From Flammeovirga pacifica (GTDB lineage Bacteria; Bacteroidota; Bacteroidia; Cytophagales; Flammeovirgaceae): a stretch of DNA of 64,000 bases. The stretch lies in the NCBI RefSeq assembly GCF_000807855.2, contig NZ_JRYR02000001.1:2533699-2597698 (forward strand). Reading direction: 5' to 3'. Shown piece by piece: positions 43,820 to 53,082 of the stretch. Below the pieces are notes generated by a model, which saw only the letters and a list, made by a program, of their open reading frames with translations, was not told the DNA's origin and searched no databases. A program made the position numbers and the translations under genes. Within the stretch, counting starts at the first letter, position 1. Each line of letters opens with the position of its first letter.

Positions 43820-46102
43820 CTATTTAGAGGGCTGAAAACCTTTATTCATTTCACGTTTCATGTTGTAAGCCTTAGTTTCGTCTAAGTGTTCTTCAACCGT
43901 TGTGATATGATCTCCTACTCTAGGGTAGTAAGATTCAATTCTACCAGAACCAATACTTAGGATATTATCAATTGTAGATACTGCCCAGTTCGGATCTTCG
44001 AAACGAATGGTTCTACCAGATGTACCTGCATTGTAGAAAAATAAATTATCTACTTCTAAGCTTTGTACACCCCATAGCAATACTACGCTACCTAATTCTT
44101 TATTTCCTGATTCAACAAAATCACAGTCTTTAATAACCACGTGAGGACCTGTTGTCGACTCGTCGTTTCCTAAACGTGTAATTTCCATTGCTCCAGTCAT
44201 TACTTGTTTGAATTTACAATTCTCAATAATCACTTCTTCTGCACTGTATCTACCCAACTGCTCTGTTTGACCATTAATGTTTAATGCTACACCTGAGATA
44301 TTGTAGAATTCAGAATTTTTGATTTCAATCTTATCAGCAAAAGTACTTGTATATGCACGGAATGCTGAATAGTCTGCCGCATCAAAATGATGGAAAGCAC
44401 AATCATCAATTGTTAAAGAATAGTGTTGAATCATCGGTGATTTTGAAGTAGAAATACCTGCTTTAGAAATACCTACTTTTGATCTACCCTTAAAATCAAT
44501 TCCCTTTAAATTTAAACTCCCACCATTTTCAATAGTAAAGAAAGAAACTTGTTTTTGATTCTTTTCAAAAGAAAACTTCGTTCTCTCTTTACCGTTACAC
44601 ACAATTGAAATATTTTTTGTTAGATGAATACCTTTAGTGAAATTGATAGTTTCAGAAATGATCTCGATGGTTGCACCATTTTCTGCTTTTTCAATTCCTT
44701 TTACTAATTCATCAAAGCTCGATACTTTAATTTTTTGATCAGAAGCAGCTAAAGTTGTCGCTATTGGTGTATACCATTCAGGTCCACACTCACTTTCTAT
44801 CACTGGCTTTTTAGGTTGAAATGATTTGCTTTCATATAAACCTTCTGCATTTAAAGTATATTCTTCTTTTAATGGTTTCATACCCGCTTTATATTTTAAA
44901 GCAGAACCATCATTTTTATATTTATTCCCCTTGATTGTAAATCCTGAAATATCATCCAATACAGTAAATATCTCAGAAGATTTAGGGTTATAGAAAACAT
45001 TGTTTTTAATCGAAATATGATCAGGAATTTGTGTACGTTCTCTATCAGATCCTACACATAGTTCTAAATGTGGAGTGTTAAAGAAGTGATTCCCTTCAAC
45101 AGTTACATCATGCGCTCTAATGTAACGGTTAGGCAATGAATTAGGTACACCATTCATAATTGGTAAAGGACCAAAGAAACGTTTACCACCTAAATCTTGG
45201 AAATAGTTGTTTCTCACTATGTGCCCTCCATTAATTACTCTCACACCACCTGCATTAGCTAAGTTATGGCCAAAGAAATAATTATTCTCCACCACGTTTC
45301 TATCACCATGTCTTAAGGCTAAAACTCCTTCAGAAGCCTCAAAAATATTTCCTCTAATTGTGTTGTCTGAAGATTTAATAGATACAATTTCTACTTCACC
45401 AGAAACATGATCAAAATAATTATTCTCTATTAAAGTTTCTGAGGATTCTTCACAGTAGGTAGAAACACCTACACGAACTGTTTCACCACCATTTGAGCCT
45501 AATTTAGGTCTTCTTCCAAAGTGATTATGGTGAATATGATGGTGGTTATGACGTGATTCTAAGTTATTTAACTTCACTGCCATTAACACACCTGCATTTA
45601 ATTTACCTCCAAAGTAACAATGGTCAATTTCATTATTCTGTCCGTATAATTCTACCCATGATGTTTTTTCAAAACGATCGGCAGGATTATAATGATCCAT
45701 TACTACATTAGTTAAACGAGAATTTTTAGCAACTAAATCGCCGATTTTAAAACGAACAGCCACTCTACCTTTTGCATAACCGTCTTTAAAAATGAAACCA
45801 TCTACTACTAAATGATTACCTCCAATTTCTAAAGATGAGTTACCTGTAAGAAAAGTCTCTCCTCTTTTTTCTGCTTTGAGTACAATTGGCTTTGCCTCTG
45901 TACCTTCTCCTTTAAATTTAATCTTAACATCTTTCCATGTTTGTGCAGCCATTACGATTGTATCGCCTGGTTGTGCATTAGAAATACGTTCTTCTAACTC
46001 TTTAACTGTTGTCACTTTGTCTACATTAAAAGACTTAAAGGACATGATCAAGACAGTTGTTAGTAAAGCTACAGTAAACAGATGAATAGTAAAATTCTTC
46101 AT
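43820..46102 (-). CDS. PL6 alginate lyase with second beta-helix domain
   Basis: 760 residues with an N-terminal signal sequence or anchor (about 5-25). The first parallel beta-helix (about 30-420) is the PL6/chondroitinase-B fold. It has calcium-site NGGETVRVGVS (204-214), catalytic base K243 in SIKSS and acid R264 in LALRHGD, spaced 21 residues as K250/R271 in chondroitinase B. Residues about 450-750 form a second right-handed beta-helix (repeats such as IEIKNSEFYNISGVALNING), as in two-domain PL6 enzymes. It depolymerises alginate, often MG-rich or polyM. First gene of the seven-gene catabolic operon, with an operator 83 bases upstream. Confidence 0.93.
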   Translation of the reverse strand: MKNFTIHLFTVALLTTVLIMSFKSFNVDKVTTVKELEERISNAQPGDTIVMAAQTWKDVKIKFKGEGTEAKPIVLKAEKRGETFLTGNSSLEIGGNHLVVDGFIFKDGYAKGRVAVRFKIGDLVAKNSRLTNVVMDHYNPADRFEKTSWVELYGQNNEIDHCYFGGKLNAGVLMAVKLNNLESRHNHHHIHHNHFGRRPKLGSNGGETVRVGVSTYCEESSETLIENNYFDHVSGEVEIVSIKSSDNTIRGNIFEASEGVLALRHGDRNVVENNYFFGHNLANAGGVRVINGGHIVRNNYFQDLGGKRFFGPLPIMNGVPNSLPNRYIRAHDVTVEGNHFFNTPHLELCVGSDRERTQIPDHISIKNNVFYNPKSSEIFTVLDDISGFTIKGNKYKNDGSALKYKAGMKPLKEEYTLNAEGLYESKSFQPKKPVIESECGPEWYTPIATTLAASDQKIKVSSFDELVKGIEKAENGATIEIISETINFTKGIHLTKNISIVCNGKERTKFSFEKNQKQVSFFTIENGGSLNLKGIDFKGRSKVGISKAGISTSKSPMIQHYSLTIDDCAFHHFDAADYSAFRAYTSTFADKIEIKNSEFYNISGVALNINGQTEQLGRYSAEEVIIENCKFKQVMTGAMEITRLGNDESTTGPHVVIKDCDFVESGNKELGSVVLLWGVQSLEVDNLFFYNAGTSGRTIRFEDPNWAVSTIDNILSIGSGRIESYYPRVGDHITTVEEHLDETKAYNMKREMNKGFQPSK

Positions 46103-46184
46103 TTCAATTTATCTTTTTTCAATTTATCTTAAATGATCCCCTAGAGAATCATCTTTATTTATTTGCTCGTTACCTTATTGGTGA

Positions 46185-46196
46185 TTGGTTGACCAA
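46185..46196. promoter_or_regulatory. GntR operator candidate before PL6 operon
   Basis: TTGGTTGACCAA, matching TTGGT-N2-ACCAA exactly in both arms, 83 bases upstream of the PL6 start. Confidence 0.72.
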
Positions 46197-46719
46197 ATAT
46201 CAGAAATGAAATTTACATTTCCTAAATCGTTCCGGATTTTTACGAAAATTGGTGGAATAAATTGTGATTTGTTGACAATAAAATTCAGTTTACTCTAGTG
46301 TAAGCCTGTTTTTGAAAAATATGTTAAAAAAATTAACTTTAATTAGATTTATGGAAATTAACCCATCTGAAAACAAGATAATTAGAACACTAAATACTTC
46401 TATTTATTATTTATAAATAGTATTTCCAGATGTTATAATTAAAAATTAATAAGATTAAAAAACAGTCTAAAAACAATTAAAAAAGGTGATTATAAGGTAA
46501 TTACCAATAGATTAGAGCTACTAATTACCAGATTATTGATTTCTTCTATTTATTGTTATAAACCCGCACATCATTGTTAAACAAGCTGAAATTTTTACAT
46601 TTTATTAGATATTAAATCAAACTATATAATAGTACTATTCATATAATATATATAACTTAAAAAAGTATATTGATTTTATATTCATAATAATAATGTGAAA
46701 ATTATTTCCTTTTTCTAAA

Positions 46720-46731
46720 TTGGTCTACCAA
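46720..46731. promoter_or_regulatory. GntR operator candidate before PL17
   Basis: TTGGTCTACCAA, both arms exact. It lies 144 bases upstream of the PL17 start and is nearly identical to the site before gntR at 26125. Confidence 0.72.
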
Positions 46732-46874
46732 AATACCAATAATAGAGAAGATAAATCAAAAGGCGTCTTTTAGCAATACAATTAACGTTTATTTTCGAAC
46801 ACCTACATATAGGTCTTCAATCTTTATACAGTAATATATCTCTGTATTTCGCTAACAAATAATTTTAAAGAGAA

Positions 46875-49115
46875 ATGAAAATGAAGAATGGTTTATACAC
46901 AGTAGTATTACTAATACTCTTAAGTGTATCATCAATATTCGGTCAAAATGGAAACCTTATTACAAGTGAAGCACAACTTCAGGAAATGAAGACAGCTTTA
47001 AAAAGTGATAATTTATTTCATGCTACCGTTAATGATGCCATAGAGAAAGTAGCTCCTTATTTAACATCTGGATTAGATGTACCTGTTCCTAAAGATTTGG
47101 CTGGAGGTTACACTCATTCTCAGCATAAATTAAACTATAGTATTATGCAAAAGGCAGGAATGCTTTATCAATTAACTGGAAATGATACCTACGCTCACCT
47201 TATCAAAAATACTTTAATTAAATATGCTCAATTATTTCCTACATTTGATCGTCACCCTGCAACAAGGTCTTATTCTCCTGGTAAATTTTTCTGGCAATGT
47301 TTAAATGATGCCAATTGGCTGGTTTATACAAGTCAGGCCTATAGTTCAATTTATGAATGGTTAGATCAAGACACTAGAGACCTACTAAACCAAAAGTTAT
47401 TTAAACCATATGCAGATTTTTTATCTGTACAGACACCACAGTTCTTTAATCGTTTACACAACCATAGTACGTGGGCCAATGCTGCTGTAGGTATGATTGG
47501 CTTAGTGATGCATGATGAAGACTTAATCGAGAAATCTTTATTTGGATTACCCTTTAAAAACGAAAATACAATAGATAATGATGGCGGGTCCATTATTAAA
47601 GAAGGTCAAAAGAAAGCTGGATTTTTAGCCAACATCGATTATGCTTTCTCTCCTGATGGTTATTATTTCGAAGGTCCGTATTACCAACGCTATGCAATGT
47701 ATCCTTATTTAATGTATGCATTGGCTTTAGACAGAAATAAAAAAGAGCTAGATATTTTTAACTATGATCATCAGATACTATTAAAAGGAATTGAGACTTT
47801 GGTACAATTATCAAATGAAAAAGGTGAATTCTTTCCTTTAAACGATGCTCAGAAAGGAATGTCCTATTTCTCTAGAGAATTGAAATTAGCCATTTCCATT
47901 GCTTATGAATATGGTGATGCTAACAAAAATGGTTTATTATCAATTGTAGAAGAATTACAGTCTGTGCCTTTAAATTATGGTGGTTTTTTAGAATCAAATG
48001 CGATTGCACAAGGGAAAGTGACTCCTTACAATAAAAGAAGTTTATTAGTGACAGATGGAAATAAGGGAGATAAAGGTGCGATTGGAATATTAAGAGGAAA
48101 TCGTCAGGAATACATCATGAAGTTTACTCAACATGGTATGGGGCATGGTCATTTTGATCGTCTTTCTTACTTGATGTACAATAAAGGGGATGAAATTTTA
48201 CAAGATTATGGTGCTGCCCGATACGTCAACGTGAATCAGAAAGATGGCGGCGGATATTTAAAAGAAAATAAAACGTGGGCTAAACAAACTGTAGCACATA
48301 ATACCTTAGTTATTGGGGACCGAACTCAATGCCATGCAAAAGTAGATAAAGCAGAAAAAGCAACACCTTCACTTTACTACTTTGATATAAACAATGCTAA
48401 CATTCAAATAATGAGTGCAAAAGATAGTATTGCTTATGATGGTGTTCAGCAACAAAGAACTTTGGTTTTAATTAAAGATGATGCTTTTGAAAACCCTATT
48501 CTTCTGGATTTATTTAGAGCCAACTTATCCTCTGATCAAAAACTAAGAATGCCTTATAATTATAAAGGACAAATGATGTATTCTACTTTTGAAAATAAAT
48601 CGTTGAATACATTACCTCTATTAGGTCAAAAAGATGGCTTCCAATTTTTATGGAAAGTGGGTGAAGCACCATCTCAAGGGAAATTCAATCAAGTCAATTG
48701 GTTCAATAATAAAGTATTCTATACCTTAAATATGGCTACTACAAAAGAAGACAGCATCAATTATGTACTTCTAGGCGCCAATGATCCCAAGATGAATTTA
48801 CGAAATGACAAAGCTTTTCATTGGCTAAAAAAGGGGCATAAAGGAGAAAACTTATTTGCATCGGTATTAGAAACACATGGTAGTTATTCTTACACCACAG
48901 AATTAGCTCCCAATACCTATAGTAGTATTAAAAATGTAAATGTACTATTTCATTCTACTGATTATACTGCCGTCTCATTTGAAAATAAATCTGGAGAAAA
49001 ATGGGTATTTGTACTATGTAACAGCGATGCTTCAACTTCATCGAAACACAAATTAAAATTGGACAATGAAACACTAAAGTGGAAGGGTGTTTACCAACTA
49101 AAGAAACTAATATAA
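46875..49115 (+). CDS. PL17 oligoalginate lyase (exolyase)
   Basis: 746 residues with a signal peptide (ending SIFGQ). The N-terminal alpha/alpha toroid (about 25-390) carries the PL17 motifs HNHST (N196/H197) and DGYYFEGPYYQRYAMYPY (catalytic Tyr region). The C-terminal heparinase II/III-like beta-sandwich carries HGMGHGHFDRLSY, the zinc/structural motif. Enzymes of this family release unsaturated monouronate from alginate oligomers, giving the substrate for KdgF. Transcribed alone, divergent from the PL6 operon, with its own TTGGT-N2-ACCAA site and a terminator. Confidence 0.93.
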   Translation: MKMKNGLYTVVLLILLSVSSIFGQNGNLITSEAQLQEMKTALKSDNLFHATVNDAIEKVAPYLTSGLDVPVPKDLAGGYTHSQHKLNYSIMQKAGMLYQLTGNDTYAHLIKNTLIKYAQLFPTFDRHPATRSYSPGKFFWQCLNDANWLVYTSQAYSSIYEWLDQDTRDLLNQKLFKPYADFLSVQTPQFFNRLHNHSTWANAAVGMIGLVMHDEDLIEKSLFGLPFKNENTIDNDGGSIIKEGQKKAGFLANIDYAFSPDGYYFEGPYYQRYAMYPYLMYALALDRNKKELDIFNYDHQILLKGIETLVQLSNEKGEFFPLNDAQKGMSYFSRELKLAISIAYEYGDANKNGLLSIVEELQSVPLNYGGFLESNAIAQGKVTPYNKRSLLVTDGNKGDKGAIGILRGNRQEYIMKFTQHGMGHGHFDRLSYLMYNKGDEILQDYGAARYVNVNQKDGGGYLKENKTWAKQTVAHNTLVIGDRTQCHAKVDKAEKATPSLYYFDINNANIQIMSAKDSIAYDGVQQQRTLVLIKDDAFENPILLDLFRANLSSDQKLRMPYNYKGQMMYSTFENKSLNTLPLLGQKDGFQFLWKVGEAPSQGKFNQVNWFNNKVFYTLNMATTKEDSINYVLLGANDPKMNLRNDKAFHWLKKGHKGENLFASVLETHGSYSYTTELAPNTYSSIKNVNVLFHSTDYTAVSFENKSGEKWVFVLCNSDASTSSKHKLKLDNETLKWKGVYQLKKLI

Positions 49116-49151
49116 AACGAAATATTATATATCGGATATCAATCAAAATCG

Positions 49152-49187
49152 ATAGCCACTTTGCAATTGCGAAGTGGCTATTTTTTG
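49152..49187 (+). terminator. Terminator of PL17 gene
   Basis: A perfect 10-bp stem ATAGCCACTT (49152-49161) / AAGTGGCTAT (49172-49181) with a TTTTTT tail. Confidence 0.87.
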
Positions 49188-49265
49188 TATTAATCATAAT
49201 TAAACCTTTTATGGTTTGATCGATATACACTAAATTGAATAACGGAACATAAAATTAACTATGGA

Positions 49266-49838
49266 ATGGAAGAAGCACTTCTAAAATTAAAACATCATTT
49301 TCTCGAAACTGTAGATATAACAGACGAAGAATGGAAATATATTAGTTCACATTTTACTTTTAAACGACTAAAAAAACATCAGTTTTTAATACAAGAAGGA
49401 ATGAATGTACCTCATGAATTTTGGATTGTAAAAGGGTTAGTCAAATCTTATTTTCTTGAGGAAAGTGGAAAAGAGTATATACTTCAGTTTGCATTAGAAA
49501 ACTATTGGGTAAGTGATTTCCATGCGTATCAAAATCATGGAATATCCACTCTCAACATAGACTGTTTAGAAGATGCTGAATTTCTTGTAATGTCTTTTGA
49601 CGATAGAGAAAAAATGTGTGTTGAAGTTCCTGCATTAGCTAATTTTTTCCGCATAAAGTCAACCAAAGGTTATATTTCATTACAACAACGTGTGATGGGG
49701 TTAATGAAAGATAGTGCAGAAAAAAGATTCAATGATTTAGTAGAAAAATTACCCAACTTAGTTCAAAGAGTACCCAAAAAGTATATCGCTTCCTATTTGG
49801 GTGTAAGCAGAGAGACTTTAAGTAGATTTTCGAAATAG
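49266..49838 (+). CDS. Crp/Fnr-family regulator
   Basis: 190 residues. A cyclic-nucleotide-binding-like beta-barrel (about 20-115: FLIQEGMNVPHEFWIVKGLVKSYF) is followed by a C-terminal helix-turn-helix (RVPKKYIASYLGVSRETLSRFSK). The phosphate-binding RxS motif of true cAMP receptors is not evident, so the effector is unknown. A perfect CRP-type palindrome lies directly after the stop codon, upstream of the old-yellow-enzyme gene, which may be its target. A second ATG at 49261 is out of frame and was not used. Confidence 0.87.
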   Translation: MEEALLKLKHHFLETVDITDEEWKYISSHFTFKRLKKHQFLIQEGMNVPHEFWIVKGLVKSYFLEESGKEYILQFALENYWVSDFHAYQNHGISTLNIDCLEDAEFLVMSFDDREKMCVEVPALANFFRIKSTKGYISLQQRVMGLMKDSAEKRFNDLVEKLPNLVQRVPKKYIASYLGVSRETLSRFSK

Positions 49839-49854
49839 TGTGATCTACATCACA
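49839..49854. promoter_or_regulatory. CRP-type palindrome TGTGA-N6-TCACA
   Basis: TGTGATCTACATCACA begins one base after the stop of the Crp/Fnr gene and lies 88 bases before the ATG of the downstream flavoenzyme. The arms are exact 6-bp inverted repeats. Confidence 0.6.
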
Positions 49855-49942
49855 TCAAAATTGTGCGTTACTTCCTCTTATTTTTTATTCAAAAAACTGA
49901 CATTTGTATCATCAAAAAAATAGATATACAAATACAAACATT

Positions 49943-51043
49943 ATGAAAAAGGACATCATATTTTCGCCCATTACTTTAAAAAATATAGACTTAAAAAATA
50001 GAATAGCAATGGCACCAATGACTCGTTCTCGTTCTATTGGAGACGATGTTATTACACCACTTGCAAAAGATTATTATGGACAAAGAGCTTCTGCAGGATT
50101 AATTATCACTGAAGGATCTCCCATATCAAAAGTAGGTAGAGGTTATAGTTTTACTCCTGGTATTTATACACAAGAACAAATTGATGGATGGAAAACTGTT
50201 ACAGATGAAGTTCATAAAAAAGGAGGTAAAATATTTATTCAGTTATGGCATGTAGGCAGACGTTCGCATTCTAATATATCGGGTACTCAACCTGTGGCGC
50301 CATCTGCAATAAAAGAGGCAGATAAAGTTTGGGGACCTTTAGGTGATGGTACTTATGGAATGATAGAAACTGAAGCGCCAAAAGAAATGAGTATTGAAGA
50401 AATAAAGCAAACACAACAAGATTTTGTTCAAGCGGCAAAAAATGCCATTGAAGCAGGTTTTGATGGTGTTGAACTTCATGGTGCTCACGGTTACTTATTA
50501 GATTCCTTTATGCGTTCTCACTCCAATAAAAGAACAGATGAATACGGTGGATCTGTACAAAATAGAATGAGGATGACTCTTGAAACTGTTGAAGCAGTTG
50601 CGAATGCTATTGGTGCTGAAAAAACGGCTATTAGAATTTCTCCATTTGTTGCGGAAGGTAGTGCAAATCACGATTCCGAAATGATTGATTTAAGTTTAGA
50701 ATTAATACAAGCATTAGATCAATTTGGTTTAGGTTATATCCACTTTTCTGAAAATATTTCTAACTATAAAGAAGTAGATTTAGATTACAGAAAAAAAGTA
50801 AGAAGCATATATCATCACCCAATTATGGTGGCTGGTAAACTTACACAGGAAATTGCGGAAGATCTTTTAGCAAAAGAACTAGTTGATTTAGTTGCCTTTG
50901 GTCAGCCGTTTATTACTAACCCAGATTTAGTAGAAAGAATGCAAAATAATTGGCCATTAACTCCAGTAGACTATGCCAATCACAATACTTTTTATGGTGG
51001 TGGTGCAGAAGGTTATACGGATTATGCTACATATCAAAAATAA
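49943..51043 (+). CDS. Old yellow enzyme family NADH:flavin oxidoreductase
   Basis: 366 residues from the ATG at 49943; the frame also opens with TTG at 49904 but that extension lacks family features. It is a TIM-barrel FMN enzyme: SPITLKNIDLKNRIAMAPMTR at the N-terminus, WHVGRRSH with the active-site His region, and HGAHGYLLDSFMRSHSNKRTDEYGG (about 170-195), the OYE signature. The C-terminus has FITNPDLVERM. It reduces activated alkenes or nitro compounds with NAD(P)H; the physiological substrate is unknown. It follows a Crp/Fnr gene with a CRP-type site between them. Confidence 0.9.
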   Translation: MKKDIIFSPITLKNIDLKNRIAMAPMTRSRSIGDDVITPLAKDYYGQRASAGLIITEGSPISKVGRGYSFTPGIYTQEQIDGWKTVTDEVHKKGGKIFIQLWHVGRRSHSNISGTQPVAPSAIKEADKVWGPLGDGTYGMIETEAPKEMSIEEIKQTQQDFVQAAKNAIEAGFDGVELHGAHGYLLDSFMRSHSNKRTDEYGGSVQNRMRMTLETVEAVANAIGAEKTAIRISPFVAEGSANHDSEMIDLSLELIQALDQFGLGYIHFSENISNYKEVDLDYRKKVRSIYHHPIMVAGKLTQEIAEDLLAKELVDLVAFGQPFITNPDLVERMQNNWPLTPVDYANHNTFYGGGAEGYTDYATYQK

Positions 51044-51049
51044 TTTTTT

Positions 51050-51088
51050 ATTTGTAGGGATTTAAAGTATTGTTAGATCCCTACAAAT
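51050..51088 (+). terminator. Hairpin after OYE gene
   Basis: A perfect 12-bp stem ATTTGTAGGGAT (51050-51061) / ATCCCTACAAAT (51077-51088). No clear T run follows, so terminator function is probable only by position. Confidence 0.5.
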
Positions 51089-51211
51089 ACTCTCCTATAC
51101 ATCTGTTTGATAAATTCATTTACACTTTTCGTTACTATTGACTTGGTAATTAAACAATCTTCTAGTCACAATCATGTAAAAAAATTATATAAACTCTATC
51201 AATATATTTTA

Positions 51212-51235
51212 CATGTAAAATATATGTGTTATATT
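51212..51235. promoter_or_regulatory. MarR operator candidate, perfect 24-bp palindrome
   Basis: The arms read ATATATTTTACA and its exact complement, centre ACATGT. It lies 30 bases before the marR start, so probably autoregulatory. A one-mismatch version is repeated before the DoxX gene at 51747-51762. Confidence 0.7.
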
Positions 51236-51265
51236 TAAAATATATCTCATTCAAATATTTTATTT

Positions 51266-51727
51266 ATGGCAAAAATAGATGACGAAATCAAAACTAAGTT
51301 TGAAAACGATAAGCATCGTTTTATCACTAATCTGATTTACACTTCGAATTGGGTAAATTCTATTGCGAATGAGTTATTCAAGTCGTTTGGTCTTTCACAG
51401 GAACAGTTTAATATTCTAAGAATATTAAGAGGAGCAAAAGATTGGAAAACAATGAATGACATTAAATCATTAATGATTCATAAAACACCAAATACTACTC
51501 GTCTTTCTGATAAATTACTTCATAAAGAGCTTGTTGAAAGAAGAAGAAGTGAATCTGATAGAAGAATTGTTTATTTAAAAATTTCAGAAAAAGGAAGTCA
51601 ACTTTTGAAAGAAATTGATGAATATGAAGAAAATAAAAAAACTTTTCAATTCTTAGAAAATATCACCGATGAAGAAGCTGCTCAATTTAGTGAGTTACTT
51701 GATCGATTAAGAGAAAAATATCCTTAA
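51266..51727 (+). CDS. MarR-family regulator
   Basis: 153 residues with the MarR winged-helix plan: QEQFNILRILRGAKDWKTMNDIKSLM, HKTPNTTRLSDKLLHKELVERRRSESDRRIVYLKISEKG (recognition helix and wing with the conserved DRR). Usually a dimeric repressor released by small aromatic or oxidising molecules; one cysteine-independent example here, since no Cys is visible. It is followed after 67 bases by a DoxX-like gene that carries a similar palindrome, so the two probably form a self-regulated unit. Confidence 0.88.
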   Translation: MAKIDDEIKTKFENDKHRFITNLIYTSNWVNSIANELFKSFGLSQEQFNILRILRGAKDWKTMNDIKSLMIHKTPNTTRLSDKLLHKELVERRRSESDRRIVYLKISEKGSQLLKEIDEYEENKKTFQFLENITDEEAAQFSELLDRLREKYP

Positions 51728-51746
51728 TACATTTTTTAACTATTTA

Positions 51747-51762
51747 TTTTACACGTAAAATA
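51747..51762. promoter_or_regulatory. MarR operator candidate before DoxX gene
   Basis: ATTTTACACGTAAAAT, the same palindrome core as at 51212-51235 with one mismatched pair, 32 bases before the DoxX start. Confidence 0.6.
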
Positions 51763-51794
51763 TTTACACTCTATTATATCTCAATTAAATCGTT

Positions 51795-52160
51795 ATGAAA
51801 AACAAAACACTAATTATCTACCGTGTGGTCACAGTCCTATTTTCTTTAATGATCTTTATGGGTGCCACTATGTATCTTGTCGATCACGAAAATGTTGTTG
51901 GAAAATTTGAAACATTAGGCTTTCCTCCTAATCTAATTTATTTCATGGCTGTTGCTAAATATTCCGGACTTGTTGCTATATGGCAAAGAAAGTCGAGTAC
52001 ACTAACAGAATGGGCGTATGCAGGTTTTACCATCAATTTACTTCTAGCCATTTTTGCACACGTAAACATAAGTGATGGAGAAGCGCCAGGAGCCATTGTT
52101 GCTTTAGTTCTTATGGCGGTATCTTATGTTTTTTATAAAAAAAATCAGGCAAAAAAATAA
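51795..52160 (+). CDS. DoxX-like four-helix membrane protein
   Basis: 121 residues with four hydrophobic segments (IYRVVTVLFSLMIFMGATMYL, LIYFMAVAKYSGLVAIW, WAYAGFTINLLLAIFAHV, GAIVALVLMAVSYVFY), the size and layout of DoxX-like proteins. The family is linked to redox and oxidative-stress membrane functions, but the biochemical role is not established. Probably controlled by the MarR regulator encoded just upstream. Confidence 0.82.
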   Translation: MKNKTLIIYRVVTVLFSLMIFMGATMYLVDHENVVGKFETLGFPPNLIYFMAVAKYSGLVAIWQRKSSTLTEWAYAGFTINLLLAIFAHVNISDGEAPGAIVALVLMAVSYVFYKKNQAKK

Positions 52161-52190
52161 AGCTATTATTAGTATAGCTTTATATATAAA

Positions 52191-52226
52191 AAAACACCTT
52201 TGATATTTTAGTATCAAAGGTGTTTT
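52191..52226. terminator. Bidirectional terminator between DoxX and cold-shock genes
   Basis: A perfect 15-bp stem AAAACACCTTTGATA (52191-52205) / TATCAAAGGTGTTTT (52212-52226), with A/T runs on both flanks, between convergent genes. Confidence 0.88.
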
Positions 52227-52232
52227 ATTTAT

Positions 52233-52685
52233 CTATGCTTTTGTTACGTTCGCACAAGCTTTACCTCTTGGTGTATCTTGAATATCGAATTCAACAAAAT
52301 CGTTGTCTTTAATATCGAAACCTTTTTCCACGTCATTGATATGGAAGAATAGCTTTTGTCTTCTTTCCTTCTCGATAATAAAACCAAAACCTTTATCAGG
52401 GTTAAAGAATTCCACTTTACCTTTTTTCTTAGATGGAACCTCATTGTTACGAGAAATAGAAATTTGGATATCTTCTAACTTGATTTCCTCTTTCTCTTCT
52501 GTTGGATCTGGAGGAGTATCAACAATATTTCCATACTCATCCACGTAAGCCATCATGCTTTCAAGATCAGCTCCTTTGGTTTTATTCTTTTTGTTTTCTT
52601 CTTTTTTAGCAAGTTTATCTTGCTTTTTTTTCGCTTTTTTCTTCTGCTTTTCTAACTTATTAAATGCTTGTTGCGATTTTGCCAT
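52233..52685 (-). CDS. Cold-shock domain protein with Lys-rich N-terminus
   Basis: 150 residues. The first 40 residues are Lys/Glu-rich and probably helical (KLEKQKKKAKKKQDKLAKK). The cold-shock domain occupies about 86-150 with RNP1-like DKGFGFI and RNP2-like KLFFHIND. It binds single-stranded nucleic acid, probably as an RNA chaperone. This basic-tail plus CSD layout is common in Bacteroidota. Monocistronic and convergent with the DoxX gene. Confidence 0.9.
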   Translation of the reverse strand: MAKSQQAFNKLEKQKKKAKKKQDKLAKKEENKKNKTKGADLESMMAYVDEYGNIVDTPPDPTEEKEEIKLEDIQISISRNNEVPSKKKGKVEFFNPDKGFGFIIEKERRQKLFFHINDVEKGFDIKDNDFVEFDIQDTPRGKACANVTKA

Positions 52686-53033
52686 TATTATGTTTTAAGA
52701 TGTTTTGCCAAGTATAACTAAATAAGTATCTGAACATTTAATTTAAAAATCTGCGACACATCGAGATGCAAATGAAAAATATTTATAAAGTCATGTGTAA
52801 ACGGATTCGTTTACCTTATGCACTATAAAGGTAGTGAGAATAAAAATGGTTTCATAAAAATTCTAGTATCTTCATAGATTACTATCAAATAGTTAGGATA
52901 AGTTTGATATTGAAAGGCATTTTTTTAACAATCTTCTATAATTTATTTCAAAATTTAGTCTCCTGCTTCTACGATCAAATTTTAATAAACTAATAGACAA
53001 TAAGATTGATGGGATTAAAAATTTTATAAAAAA
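52686..53033. other. Leader region of cold-shock gene
   Basis: About 350 AT-rich bases upstream of the cold-shock gene, with no gene. A long 5' untranslated leader would be usual for cold-shock mRNAs, but I could not define one from sequence. Confidence 0.35.
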
Positions 53034-53062
53034 ATAAAGGGTTAAAAAATTCAACCCTTTAT
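53034..53062 (-). terminator. Terminator of GH86 gene
   Basis: A perfect 10-bp stem ATAAAGGGTT (53034-53043) / AACCCTTTAT (53053-53062). On the minus strand it is followed by a T-rich run. Confidence 0.8.
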
Positions 53063-53082
53063 CGTCACATTAATTATTACTA

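Larger units (their letters stand above)
46103..46874. promoter_or_regulatory. Divergent regulatory region PL6 operon / PL17
   Basis: 772 AT-rich bases with no gene on either strand. Two TTGGT-N2-ACCAA palindromes lie near the two ends (46185-46196 and 46720-46731), each placed to control one of the divergent transcripts. Confidence 0.6.

Noticed and set aside
49904..49942. Longer start (TTG) for the old yellow enzyme gene
   Set aside because: The extra 13 residues are Asn/Thr/Tyr-rich with no family match, while the ATG at 49943 begins exactly at the conserved N-terminus.
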